NCBI GenBank assembly: GCA_041398565.1
Contig: JAWKUN010000002.1
Location: 930,001 to 994,000, forward strand
DNA: 64,000 nucleotides
Origin: DATGPD01 sp041398565
GTDB lineage: Bacteria; Planctomycetota; UBA1135; UBA2386
Direction of reading: 5' to 3'
A program made the translations under genes and the position numbers. The notes below the pieces were generated by a model that saw only the letters and a program-made list of their open reading frames with translations, did no database searches and had not been told where the DNA came from. This document shows, one piece after another, positions 47,223 to 55,802 of the stretch. The stretch's first letter is position 1, and each line of letters opens with the position of its first letter.

Positions 47223-48245
47223 TCAGCGCCGCGCCTCGATCTGCCGCAGCATGTCGTGAGCTCTCACCAGCGACGGGTGTCCTGCCGGCAGGTTGTGGGT
47301 GGCGAGGAACTTCTGCACGTCGCGGTACGCCTCGTCCAGGCGGCCGGCCTCGTACAGCGCGCGTGCCCGGTTGTAGTAGTCGGCCGACCGGCTGGGATCG
47401 AACTGCAGGATGCGGTCGAGCTCGAAGATCGCCATGTCGTACTTGCCGCGGTCGAAGTGCAGGTTGGCGAGCTGCGAGCGCACGGTCAGCTCGTCGTCGA
47501 CGAGCTCGCTCAGCTCCTGTGCCACCTTCTCCTCGGTGGACACCTTCATCGTCGACTCGTACACCTTCTGCTTGGCGTCTTGCTCGGCGGCGGCGTGCTC
47601 GAGGTACTTCTGGCCGGCCTCCACTGCCCCGACGTAGTCGTCACCCAGCGACTTGACGCTGAGCATGTGCTTGTAGGCGAGGCGCAGCATGTCGCCGCGC
47701 TCGATCAACACGTCGAGGTCGCGTTGGGATCGTGCCAGGTGTGTGCGCGCCTCCGTGTCGCACTCCTGCAGTCGCACCTGGAACAGCGCTCGCTCCTGGC
47801 TGGTGATCTCGCGCCGCGCCGCTTCCGCTTCGGCGAGGTGCTTCTCGTCCAGCATGAAGCGGGCGAACTCCTCGTGCAGGAGGGCGTCGCCGAGCAGGAC
47901 TTGCGGACCGTGCTCCTGGAACGAGCGCAGCGCCAGCGTGGCGTCGAAGGCCGCCTGTGCATCCTCGAGCATGGCCTGCTTGCGCGCAGGAGTCGTGGCG
48001 TAGCGCGGGTCCTTGGCCTGACGCAACAGGCAGTAGCCCTTGACTGTGTTCAACCGATAGTCGGACGGGTCGATCTCCAAGCCCTGGCGGACTTGGTCGA
48101 GGGCCTGCGGCAGGCGGTTGGCGCTCCAGTACAGGCTGGCGTTCGCCTTGTGCTGGTCGAGGCTCGCGCGCTCGTCGTCGTTCAGGCCGAACACGCCGCA
48201 GGCGCTGGCGAGCAGGGCGAGGCAGGAGAAGAGGGAACGCTGCAT
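47223..48245 (-). CDS. TPR-containing probable lipoprotein
   Basis: 340 residues from the ATG at 48245 with a short signal (MQRSLFSCLALLASAC) ending in a likely lipobox. TPR-like helices are visible: NASLYWSANRLPQALDQVRQGLEIDPSDY at the start and DYYNRARALYEAGRLDEAYRDVQKFL near the end. The middle (LDEKHLAEAEAARREITSQERALFQ) is a charged helical region, perhaps a coiled coil. It probably scaffolds an envelope complex; no partner is indicated. It ends 7 bp before rnpA and may be co-transcribed with rnpA-yidD. Confidence 0.75.
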   Translation of the reverse strand: MQRSLFSCLALLASACGVFGLNDDERASLDQHKANASLYWSANRLPQALDQVRQGLEIDPSDYRLNTVKGYCLLRQAKDPRYATTPARKQAMLEDAQAAFDATLALRSFQEHGPQVLLGDALLHEEFARFMLDEKHLAEAEAARREITSQERALFQVRLQECDTEARTHLARSQRDLDVLIERGDMLRLAYKHMLSVKSLGDDYVGAVEAGQKYLEHAAAEQDAKQKVYESTMKVSTEEKVAQELSELVDDELTVRSQLANLHFDRGKYDMAIFELDRILQFDPSRSADYYNRARALYEAGRLDEAYRDVQKFLATHNLPAGHPSLVRAHDMLRQIEARR

Positions 48246-48543
48246 GATGGGCGGGGTAGGCAGGCGCCGCTTCCGGGGGCGAGCGGACGCCGCGGCAGTA
48301 TCGCCGCCGGGCACGCGGAATGACATCGGCTCTCGTCGGCAGCGCGGCCTGCGGTGCGACGGCGGCTGGGGAAGGCCGGGACCCGCCGCCGTGGGCCGCC
48401 GGCCCACCGAGCCGGCGGCCGTAGCCCGACGGAGACGGGGGTCCGGCCCCGGGCCGGGCGCTTCCCGTGGCTGGACGCGGTCGGTGCGGCACGGAGGCCG
48501 CCGAGCGTCACGATTGTCATGAGGCGGCTCCCGGATCTTGTCG
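48246..48543. other. 298-bp divergent intergenic region rich in GC hairpins
   Basis: Between the TPR lipoprotein gene (minus) and the hybrid kinase (plus). Hairpins include a 10-bp stem 48394-48403/48411-48420, an alternative 7-bp stem 48391-48397/48401-48407, and a near-palindrome 48443-48457. It must also carry both promoters; I cannot recognise them. Confidence 0.5.
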
Positions 48544-51135
48544 ATGAGAGCGGGGACGGAGGAGTGGGTGCAGGCGGTGGACCAGGAGGACTCGGGGCGG
48601 GAGCTTGCCCGGACGGGGCAGCGGCATAGTGCCGTGGGCCTGACGCGCCGGGTCCTCGCGTTCGTCTGGGGTCTCGCGCTCCTCAGCGCACTGCTGTCGG
48701 CGATCACCGCCCATGCGCTGGGCGAGCTCGAAGGTCTCGCCGCCGAGGTCTGCGAACACGCCGAACTCTACGCACCGCTCGTCGATGCCTCCCGCCAACT
48801 GGAGAACGCACACGCCGACCAGGTGCTGGTCCTTGCCTCGGCGGTGGCCGAGAGCGACGGCGCCGGGCCGCTCGCCGATGCCGTGGCGCAGCGCGCCGAG
48901 CGACGCGTGAAGGAGCTGTCGGGCGTGTTCGCCGCGTCCGTGTCGCGCCTGCGATCGCTGCTCACCATCGACCTGGCGGCCGCGCGTGCGCGCAGCGCCA
49001 TCGAAGCCGACGAGGCCCAGCTCCGCAGCGACACCCTGGCCATGCACTTGCAGGCGGCCGTGCGCAGCCAGACCGCGTTCGAGACCGAAGTGGAGGCCGT
49101 GCTGGCGGCGCTGCGCGCCGGCGAGGTGGAGACCGCGCGTCGCCTGCAAGCCTCGGTCGACGCGGGCGGCCCGGCGGTGCGCAGTGCACTCGGCCGCATG
49201 CTCGACTACCTCCAGGGCAGCATCGCCGACGCCGGCGTCGAGACCAAGGCGTTCGTCACGTCGGCGCGGCGCACGGTCCTCGTGCTCATGGTCGCGGTCT
49301 TGCTGGGCACTGTGCTCGGCTCGGTTTGGTTCGTACGCTCCCTGGTTCGGTCCGTGCGCGGCATCGTCGTCGGCGCGCGCGGCGTCGCACAGCGGCTGCA
49401 GGACGAACACTTCGCGTTCGAACCGCTGGTCGCCGACGAAGCTGGTGAGATCGGGCAGATCGCCGACGCCTTCAATGCCGTCGGCGAGCGGCTGGCGGCG
49501 ACCTTGACGGCGCGCGATGCCGCCGAGCTGGAGCTGCGCTCGGCACGCGATGCGGCTCTGGACGCCGCGCGCATGAAGGCACAGTTCCTCGCCAACATGA
49601 GTCACGAGATCCGCACGCCGCTCAACGGCGTGATCGGCATGACCGGACTCCTGCTGGAGACGGCGATGTCGGCCGAACAGCGCGACTTCGCCGAGACGAT
49701 CCGATCGTCGGGCGACCAGCTCCTGGCGCTCATCAACGACATCCTCGATCTGTCGAAGGTCGAAGCCGGCCGCATGCAACTCGAGTGTGTCGACTTCTCG
49801 GTGCGTGCCGTCGTCGAGGAGTCGCTCGACCTCCTGGTCGAGCAAGCCGAGCGCAAGGGGATCGAGTTCGGCTGTCTGGTCGACGAGACGGTGGCGTCGG
49901 TCTACCGTGGCGATCCCGGCCGCTTGCGGCAGGTGCTGCTCAATCTGATCGGCAACGCGGTCAAGTTCACCAGCCACGGCGAAGTCGTGGTGCGGGTGGC
50001 GGTGGAAGGCGAAAGCGAGGCTGGCACGTCGCTCGCGTTCGAAGTCCAGGACACCGGCATCGGTCTGACGCCCGAGCAGCAGGCGCGCATCTTCCAGCCG
50101 TTCGTGCAGGCTGACGCCTCGACCACCCGCAAGTTCGGCGGCTCGGGCCTCGGCCTCGCAATCAGCCGCAAGATCGTCGAACTGATGGGCGGCGTCCTGG
50201 GCGTGCGCAGCGAACTCGGCGTCGGCTCCACCTTCGCCTTCCGTGTCGTGTTGCCCAAGGCCGAGACCGCGGTGACGGCGCCGCTGGTGCCGATCAACCT
50301 GCGTGGACGGCGGGCGCTCGTCGTCGACGACAACCCCACCAACTGCCGCATCCTGAAGACGCAGCTGTCGGCGTGGGGGCTGGCCGTCGACGTCGCCGAG
50401 AGCGGCAGCGCCGCCTTGGGCCTGCTGCGGTCCGCTGCTGCGGCCGGCCGGCCGTACGAAGTGGCCATGCTGGACTACCTGATGCCGGAGATGGACGGCC
50501 TGCGTCTGGCGCGGCACATCAAGTCGGACGAGAGCCTCGCAGGCACGCGTCTGGCGCTGCTCACTTCGGTGACCTGGCACGGCGACATCGCCGACGTGCA
50601 CGCCGCCGGCATCGACCTGCGTCTCACCAAGCCGGTGCGACGGTCGCGGGTCTTCGACGCCGTCTGCCAGCTCGTGTCCGGCGTCGCGGCTGATCCGGTC
50701 CTGGCGACGGAGAGGCCGGAGGACGCTCGCCCGACCTTCTCCGGCCTGCGCCTGCTGGTGGCCGAGGACAACTCGGTGAACCTGAAGGTGATGACCCGCA
50801 TGCTCGGTCGCTTGGGCTGCCGAGCCGACGCGGTGGGCAACGGTGTCGAAGCCGTCGAGGCCGCTCGCCGGGTGCCCTACGACATCATCCTCATGGACTG
50901 TCAGATGCCGGAGATGGACGGCTACGAGGCGACGTCGCACATCCGCCGGGAAGGTGGCGTGAACGCCCGCACGGTCATCGTCGCGGTGACCGCCAACGCT
51001 CTGCAAGGCGACCGCGAACGCTGCCACGAAGCGGGCATGGACGACTACCTGGCGAAGCCGGTGAAGCTCGAGGCTCTGCAGGCGACGCTGGCCCGCTGGG
51101 CCGGCACCGCGACGGCGAGCACGTCGGAGAGCTGA
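48544..51135 (+). CDS. Hybrid sensor histidine kinase with two receiver domains
   Basis: 863 residues from the ATG at 48544 (a TTG two codons upstream is the alternative). Two helices (LAFVWGLALLSALLSAITAHAL and VLMVAVLLGTVLGSVWFV) flank a periplasmic, mainly helical sensor of ~180 residues, followed by a HAMP domain, HisKA with NMSHEIRTPLNG (His354), HATPase (LNLIGNAVKFT, DTGIGL, GGSGLGLAIS) and two receivers with VDDNPTN/LDYLMPEMDG (Asp644) and AEDNSVN/MDCQMPEMDG (Asp785). This BarA-like layout lacks an Hpt domain, which must be supplied in trans. No partner regulator is adjacent. Confidence 0.95.
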   Translation: MRAGTEEWVQAVDQEDSGRELARTGQRHSAVGLTRRVLAFVWGLALLSALLSAITAHALGELEGLAAEVCEHAELYAPLVDASRQLENAHADQVLVLASAVAESDGAGPLADAVAQRAERRVKELSGVFAASVSRLRSLLTIDLAAARARSAIEADEAQLRSDTLAMHLQAAVRSQTAFETEVEAVLAALRAGEVETARRLQASVDAGGPAVRSALGRMLDYLQGSIADAGVETKAFVTSARRTVLVLMVAVLLGTVLGSVWFVRSLVRSVRGIVVGARGVAQRLQDEHFAFEPLVADEAGEIGQIADAFNAVGERLAATLTARDAAELELRSARDAALDAARMKAQFLANMSHEIRTPLNGVIGMTGLLLETAMSAEQRDFAETIRSSGDQLLALINDILDLSKVEAGRMQLECVDFSVRAVVEESLDLLVEQAERKGIEFGCLVDETVASVYRGDPGRLRQVLLNLIGNAVKFTSHGEVVVRVAVEGESEAGTSLAFEVQDTGIGLTPEQQARIFQPFVQADASTTRKFGGSGLGLAISRKIVELMGGVLGVRSELGVGSTFAFRVVLPKAETAVTAPLVPINLRGRRALVVDDNPTNCRILKTQLSAWGLAVDVAESGSAALGLLRSAAAAGRPYEVAMLDYLMPEMDGLRLARHIKSDESLAGTRLALLTSVTWHGDIADVHAAGIDLRLTKPVRRSRVFDAVCQLVSGVAADPVLATERPEDARPTFSGLRLLVAEDNSVNLKVMTRMLGRLGCRADAVGNGVEAVEAARRVPYDIILMDCQMPEMDGYEATSHIRREGGVNARTVIVAVTANALQGDRERCHEAGMDDYLAKPVKLEALQATLARWAGTATASTSES

Positions 51136-51192
51136 GCCGGACGGAGGCGAGCGCGGTGTGGCCGCTCGGCAGGCGTGCCGAAGGAGGCTCGC

Positions 51193-51915
51193 CTACGGCT
51201 CCGGCGCGCGGCCTCGCGACGGGAACTTGTCGTGGGCGTCGAGGACCATGCGGGCGCGGCGGGTGACGTGGGTTTCGGCGAAGATGTGGGCCATCAAGGC
51301 GCTCGGCAGCTGGATGCACTGGGCCAGGATGTCGGCAAGCTGACCGGTGGCGACGTTGGCGGTGTCGGGCATGGCGTCACCGACACGGGCGCGGATGGCG
51401 ATCTGCAGGGGCCCGGAGAGTTCGTCGACCTCGGCGCGGGTGGGGCCGACCTCTTCGACGACGTCGTAGCGCATGCGGCGGTAGAGGCGGTCGCTCTCGA
51501 CCTCGGTGGCGCGCACCCGGACGACGCCCAGAACCCAGATCAGGAAGCGCCCGTCGGGCAGGCGGTGGTGCTTGACGATCTCGCCGAGTCCACACACCGC
51601 GGGAAGGCACGGACCCTGGGGCAGAGGCGTTCGATCCTCGCACGGCGCGGCCAGGATGAGGCGGCCGGTGCCGTCGAGCGAGTCCTCGATCATCTGCCGG
51701 TAGCGCGGCTCGAAGATGTGCAGCGGCAGGAGTTGACCGGGGAACAAGAACACGCCAGCCAGCGGAAAGACGGGCGCGACTTGCGAGCTGCTCTCGCCGT
51801 CGGGTGGCCAGCCGGTGGGGACTGGCGAGGCCTTTGGATCGGGGTCGGAACTCAACGCAGGAACCGGTCGAGGCCCACAGTGTAGCGTCGCACTCTCGCC
51901 GTCGCGCCGCGGCAT
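51193..51915 (-). CDS. LON substrate-binding domain protein
   Basis: 240 residues from the ATG at 51915; an ATG at 51945 is equally open. It has the N-terminal domain of Lon protease without ATPase or protease parts: VFPLAGVFLFPGQLLPLHIFEPRYRQMIED, then GCLGEIVKHHRLPDGRFLI-like core (GLGEIVKHH), then a helical half (ATGQLADILAQCIQLP). Stand-alone members are widespread with little known function, perhaps substrate recognition. Convergent with the hybrid kinase, 57 bp apart. Confidence 0.9.
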   Translation of the reverse strand: MPRRDGESATLHCGPRPVPALSSDPDPKASPVPTGWPPDGESSSQVAPVFPLAGVFLFPGQLLPLHIFEPRYRQMIEDSLDGTGRLILAAPCEDRTPLPQGPCLPAVCGLGEIVKHHRLPDGRFLIWVLGVVRVRATEVESDRLYRRMRYDVVEEVGPTRAEVDELSGPLQIAIRARVGDAMPDTANVATGQLADILAQCIQLPSALMAHIFAETHVTRRARMVLDAHDKFPSRGRAPEP

Positions 51916-51941
51916 GCGCCGATCGTCGTAGCGTGGGGACG

Positions 51942-52070
51942 GCACCCCGAGGGTGCGGTCGGCTGCTGCTGCCTCCGAGGCCTGGCACGCAAGCCTCGGA
52001 TCCGCAGCACTTGCAGCTCAGCGCGGCCGGCGGCCGCAACCCAAAGGGTTGATGTCGGCGCAGCGCCGAC
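51942..52070. repeat. Cluster of five perfect small hairpins
   Basis: Five inverted repeats follow one another: 51942-51947/51951-51956, 51974-51981/51993-52000, 52023-52028/52032-52037, 52038-52042/52046-52050 and 52054-52060/52064-52070. All stems are perfect, 5-8 bp, mostly with 3-nt loops. The cluster lies between the LON-domain and acyl-CoA dehydrogenase genes, both on the minus strand. Confidence 0.65.
52003..52022. repeat. 20-bp direct repeat, left copy
   Basis: Reads CGCAGCACTTGCAGCTCAGC. The right copy, at 52187-52206, differs at one base and runs into the last codons of the acyl-CoA dehydrogenase gene. Together they bracket part of the hairpin island. Confidence 0.6.
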
Positions 52071-52186
52071 CAGAGGGGGCCGCCGGCGCTGTTGTAGCTT
52101 GGAGCTTCCAGGGCTGCTCGGGCGTGGCCTGGTCAGCTCTGTGGCAACGGAACAACACGGCCGAGTTCGCGCCCGCCGCGACGATT

Positions 52187-52206
52187 CGCAGCCCTTGCAG
52201 CTCAGC
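52187..52206. repeat. 20-bp direct repeat, right copy
   Basis: Reads CGCAGCCCTTGCAGCTCAGC and includes the stop codon (52202-52204) of the acyl-CoA dehydrogenase gene on the minus strand. It matches 52003-52022 at 19 of 20 bases. Confidence 0.6.
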
Positions 52207-53380
52207 CGATCTCACGCAGCGGCCGCACGATCAGATCCTTCAGAGCGAAGTTGCTGCCCTCACCCACGCGCGTGACGAACAGGTCGTTGTGGTGGCGGAT
52301 GAGGCCGAACTCGTCCAGGCAAGCCACGCCGCCACAGATCTCCATCGCTCGCACCAGCAGGTCGCTCGCCTCGCGGCTGCTGTCCACCTTCACCTTGGCG
52401 GCCTGTTCGCGCGTCAGGCGCCCCTCGTCGAATCGACGGCAGCAGTGCATCAACCAGGTCAGGTTGCGCTCGAGAGCGATGTCCATGTCGATGATGACGT
52501 CCTGGACGCGCTGGAAGCGACCGATCGGCTTGTCGCCGAACTGCGTGCGCTCCTCGGCGTAGATCCGGCAGCGGTCGAGCGCGAAGGCGAGCGAGGCGAG
52601 TGCCAGGCCGGCGATGAACAGCCGCCCGCCGTTCAGCGTGTGCACCATCACCTTGAAGCCGCCGCCCTCGCTACCCAGCACGTCGTCGGCGGAGACGACC
52701 ACGTTCTCGAAACGGATCGAGCCGGTGCTCGACTGCTCCCAGACGCGCTTGCCGGCCATCTCCTGGTAGAAGACCCCTTTGGCGTTCATGGGCACGAGGA
52801 AGCAGGTCGAGCGTTGGCCGTTCGGCGCTCGTACATCGGTCATCGCGTGCACGATGACGTGGCTTGCCCAGCGCGCGTTGGTCGACCAGCACTTCTCGCC
52901 CGAGATCTCCCAGGCGGTGCCCGTGCGACGCGCGGTGACCTCGGGGTTGGCCGCGTCGGAGCCGCGACCGGGTTCCGAGAGTCCGAACACGAACATGCGG
53001 TTGCCGTGCGCCAGGTCGGGCAGGTGGGCGCGCTTCTGCGCCTCGTTGCCGCTCAGCTGCAAGGGCTTGGCGCCCAACGAGAGGGCGGCGCCGGGAGTGA
53101 TGGCGACCGACTGGCTGTGGTAGCCGATGGCCAGGCCCATGAGCACCAGGTCGGTCTGGTCGCCGCCCTGCCCGCCGTATGCCTCTTCGATCGGCAACCC
53201 GAAGAGACCGAGCTCGCCCATGCGCCGGATGCACTCGTCTGGCACCAAGACGTGCTCGCGCTCCCAGGTCAGCACGTTCGGCGCGATCTCGGCGTCGGCG
53301 AAGTCGCGCACCATGGCGTAGAAGTCGAACTTCTCTTCGGGGACCAGGTCCTTGAGATAGGTGTCGATCCGACGCGCCAT
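52202..53380 (-). CDS. Acyl-CoA dehydrogenase
   Basis: 392 residues from the ATG at 53380, preferred over 53404 because AGAGG lies just upstream. The fold is complete: N-terminal helices (KFDFYAMVRDFADAEIAP), LGLFGLPIEEAYGG, the FAD/substrate strand FGLSEPGRGSDAA, WSTNARWA, the helical C-terminal domain with ERTQFGDKPIGRFQ, and VGEGSNFALKDLIVRPL, whose Glu takes the place of the catalytic base of the YEGTxxI motif. It introduces the alpha-beta double bond in an acyl-CoA in fatty- or amino-acid breakdown. The substrate is not predictable and no beta-oxidation genes adjoin it. Confidence 0.93.
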   Translation of the reverse strand: MARRIDTYLKDLVPEEKFDFYAMVRDFADAEIAPNVLTWEREHVLVPDECIRRMGELGLFGLPIEEAYGGQGGDQTDLVLMGLAIGYHSQSVAITPGAALSLGAKPLQLSGNEAQKRAHLPDLAHGNRMFVFGLSEPGRGSDAANPEVTARRTGTAWEISGEKCWSTNARWASHVIVHAMTDVRAPNGQRSTCFLVPMNAKGVFYQEMAGKRVWEQSSTGSIRFENVVVSADDVLGSEGGGFKVMVHTLNGGRLFIAGLALASLAFALDRCRIYAEERTQFGDKPIGRFQRVQDVIIDMDIALERNLTWLMHCCRRFDEGRLTREQAAKVKVDSSREASDLLVRAMEICGGVACLDEFGLIRHHNDLFVTRVGEGSNFALKDLIVRPLREIG

Positions 53381-53509
53381 GGCGCCTCTTTTAGGGAAAG
53401 CCATGGCGCGAGACCACAGCCAGTTCCCGGCATGGTCACGACGGTTTCTCGAGCCGCTCCGGCGAAAGGCGAACGAGGCTCGTCGCCCCGCACCTCACGC
53501 GGCAGCCGC

Positions 53510-55402
53510 CTACTTGTCGCTCTTCTCGCGCTCCGTTGCTGCCGGGCTGGACGACTTCGCGCGCATCGCGGCGAGGAACAGCTCGGCGGCTTCGTTGTGC
53601 TCGTCGATTTCCAGGACGCGTCGGAAGGCGCGCTCGGCACCGGGTCCATCGCCGGAGAAACGAAGGTTGTAGCCGAGCACGAGCTGAGCCGCGGCGTCGT
53701 AGGGCTTCTCCTCGGTGTAGCGCTTCAGCGTCTCGATCTGGGCGTCCAACTCTTCGGGCTTGCCGTAGAAGGTGCGCTTGTCGACGACCACGGTCGCCAG
53801 CTCCGGATCGAGCTGCAGCGCCTTGCTGATCATGAACGCGGCGTAGTGGTAGTCGCCCAGGGCGAACAGCGCGTCGGAGAGCGCGAAGTGGATCGACGCG
53901 TCGTCGGGCAGGTACGACAGGGCGCGCAGGTAGCTGTCGGCAGCGTCCTGATATCGCCCATCGCTGAAGTAGCCGTCGGCCAGAGTCACGTGCCGCTCGG
54001 CAAGGTCCTCCTTGCTCGGAGCGGCTTCTGCGCCGCCCCTGCGCACGCGGACGGCTCCGCTCGTCGAGACGATGTCGGCACGGCCGTCGTCGATGCGGAT
54101 CGTGACGTCCGCGTCGTCGTCGCCGTAGTCGCCGTAGGGTACGGACACCGGCACGTACACCGACGTGGGCCAGTACCACGGACGGTAGGTCGCGACGCCG
54201 TAGGGGTCCCACTGGCTCCAGTAGTAGCCGGTCCACGCGGTCGAGCCGTAGGACCACCACGAGTAGCGCGGCCAGTAGTAGCTGCAGTAGGCCGGCCACG
54301 AGTAGAAGCCCCAGCGGCACCAGGTCGGCACGTGGCACCACGCAAAGCTGTAGGGGGAACCCCAGCGACCGTGCCAGTAGCCGTAGAAGCGGCCTCCGGA
54401 CGAGGTGACACCCCAGGGGTGCCTGCCGTGGAAGACCCGATTGCCTCGCCCGTAGCTCCACTCACCGGGGCGTCGCTCGCTGCCCGCGTTCGATCCACCG
54501 CGAGCGCCGAGACGGGATTGGCTCGGCTGGGAGCGCGGGACGGCGACCGGGACGGATCGTCCGGGCACCCGATATCGCGGGGTCGCACCCGGCGTCGTCG
54601 GACTCGTCTTGGGAGCACGTGGCACCGGGGCGGGCGCCGTACCTGGCTTGCGGGGCCGGAGGCCTGGGCGATCGACCACGTCTCCCGGCCCCTTGTATCC
54701 CCGTTCGCCTGGCGAAGGCTTCCTCGGGGTGGCTCGGTCGACGTCGCGCTCGTAGCGGCGGCGCTGCCGCGTGTTGCTGCGATCGTCCGGGACCACCGGC
54801 TGTGGGCGGTAGCTGTCCCGGAGGGTCGGCTTGTCGTCGAAGGGCACCGTGCGTCGCCTCGGCGGGACGGTGATCCTCGTGCCACCGCCGATGGGGGCGG
54901 GTGACACAGGCGTGGTCGGGTTGCGTGGCGTCGCGGGCGTGGGTTGTGGGCGACGGATGACCGGCACCCGCGAATCGGGTGTCGGGGCAGGTCTGGTGAC
55001 GGGGGCCGGAGCAGGACTCGGGGAGTAGCGCGGCGACGGAGTCGGGCGGACGCGCGGCGCCGCTGGGCTCCGGACCGGTGTGGGCGCCGTTCGCTGCGTC
55101 GGCGGTGTGTAGCGCGGGGTCGGGTTGGGGCGTGGGGCGACCGGCGTGGGCCGAGGAGCTGGCGCCACCGGTGCGCGCCGGACGACGGGAGCGGGCTGCG
55201 ATCTCGGCACGGGAGCGGGTCGGGGCGCTTGCACAGGTGGCCGGGACACAGGTGGCCGGGACACAGGTGGCGGGGCCGAGCGGACCGGCGTCGGCGCCGA
55301 GCGCGGCGTCACCGTGGGCGTCGGAGTCGCGCGGGTGGGCCGTTGCGCGGCCAGCGAGGCTCCCAGGACGACCCAGAGAAGAATGCAGCGCGCGTCGAAC
55401 AT
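53510..55402 (-). CDS. Exported Pro-rich, Trp/Tyr-rich TPR protein
   Basis: 630 residues with three very different parts after a signal peptide (MFDARCILLWVVLGASLAAQ). Residues ~20-300 are Pro/Arg/Thr-rich and repetitive (RPTPVAPRPNPTPRY style), likely disordered and periplasm-spanning. Residues ~315-425 hold about 16 Trp and 18 Tyr, as in YYWPRYSWWSYGSTAW and WTGYYWSQWDPYG. Residues ~460-600 are TPR units (LADGYFSDGRYQDAADSYLRAL, FALSDALFALGDYHYAAFMI). Planctomycetes have many such YXWP-rich exported proteins of unknown role; a structural or adhesive surface function is inferred. The next gene on this strand, acyl-CoA dehydrogenase, starts 130 bp downstream. Confidence 0.8.
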   Translation of the reverse strand: MFDARCILLWVVLGASLAAQRPTRATPTPTVTPRSAPTPVRSAPPPVSRPPVSRPPVQAPRPAPVPRSQPAPVVRRAPVAPAPRPTPVAPRPNPTPRYTPPTQRTAPTPVRSPAAPRVRPTPSPRYSPSPAPAPVTRPAPTPDSRVPVIRRPQPTPATPRNPTTPVSPAPIGGGTRITVPPRRRTVPFDDKPTLRDSYRPQPVVPDDRSNTRQRRRYERDVDRATPRKPSPGERGYKGPGDVVDRPGLRPRKPGTAPAPVPRAPKTSPTTPGATPRYRVPGRSVPVAVPRSQPSQSRLGARGGSNAGSERRPGEWSYGRGNRVFHGRHPWGVTSSGGRFYGYWHGRWGSPYSFAWCHVPTWCRWGFYSWPAYCSYYWPRYSWWSYGSTAWTGYYWSQWDPYGVATYRPWYWPTSVYVPVSVPYGDYGDDDADVTIRIDDGRADIVSTSGAVRVRRGGAEAAPSKEDLAERHVTLADGYFSDGRYQDAADSYLRALSYLPDDASIHFALSDALFALGDYHYAAFMISKALQLDPELATVVVDKRTFYGKPEELDAQIETLKRYTEEKPYDAAAQLVLGYNLRFSGDGPGAERAFRRVLEIDEHNEAAELFLAAMRAKSSSPAATEREKSDK

Positions 55403-55656
55403 GGTTGATGGTCCTCCAGCAAACTCGGTGCCGGCGACGGGCTCCGCATCGTAGCGTCGCGTCGTCGCGACGTCGGTCCGCGCTACCGCCGACGAGCGGC
55501 CGCCGTGCGCCTGTCGCCGGCGTCATCGGGGGGCGCCTTGTTCGAAGCCGCCCGGCCGAGGTCGGTGTGGCAGTGTCGTCCGAGCAGGACATTCGCGACG
55601 ACAAAGTCGAGCCTCCGTCTTCCCCTGAAGCGTAGTCGGCGCCAAAGGAAACGACC

Positions 55657-55755
55657 TTGCACAACCACCGCGAAGAGACCGGTCTCATCTTCCTGGCGCG
55701 CCTCTTCCTGCTGGCGTGTGCCCTCACCGCGTGCACCGTGGTTCCCCTCTGCTGA
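55657..55755 (+). CDS. Possible 32-residue lipoprotein-like peptide
   Basis: TTG start at 55657 with AAAGGAA ending 6 nt upstream, a good ribosome site for this genome. The product reads HNHREETGLIFLARLFLLACALTACTVVPLC after the first residue: a short charged head, a hydrophobic core, and a perfect lipobox LTAC followed by only six residues. This resembles entericidin-size lipoproteins, but such a short frame can arise by chance. No homologue is known to me. Confidence 0.3.
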   Translation: MHNHREETGLIFLARLFLLACALTACTVVPLC

Positions 55756-55780
55756 CGTGTTTCTCTGCTGACGTGTTTCT
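55749..55780 (+). repeat. 16-bp tandem repeat
   Basis: Two exact copies of CTGCTGACGTGTTTCT. The first overlaps the stop of the small lipoprotein-like frame. Confidence 0.7.
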
Positions 55781-55802
55781 CTCCCGGGGTGCCTCTCGGG
55801 AG
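55781..55802 (+). terminator. Hairpin after the small lipoprotein-like frame
   Basis: A 6-bp stem CTCCCG/CGGGAG (55781-55786 with 55797-55802), extendable by G-T pairs, 26 bp after the small frame's stop. It may end a short transcript. Confidence 0.35.
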
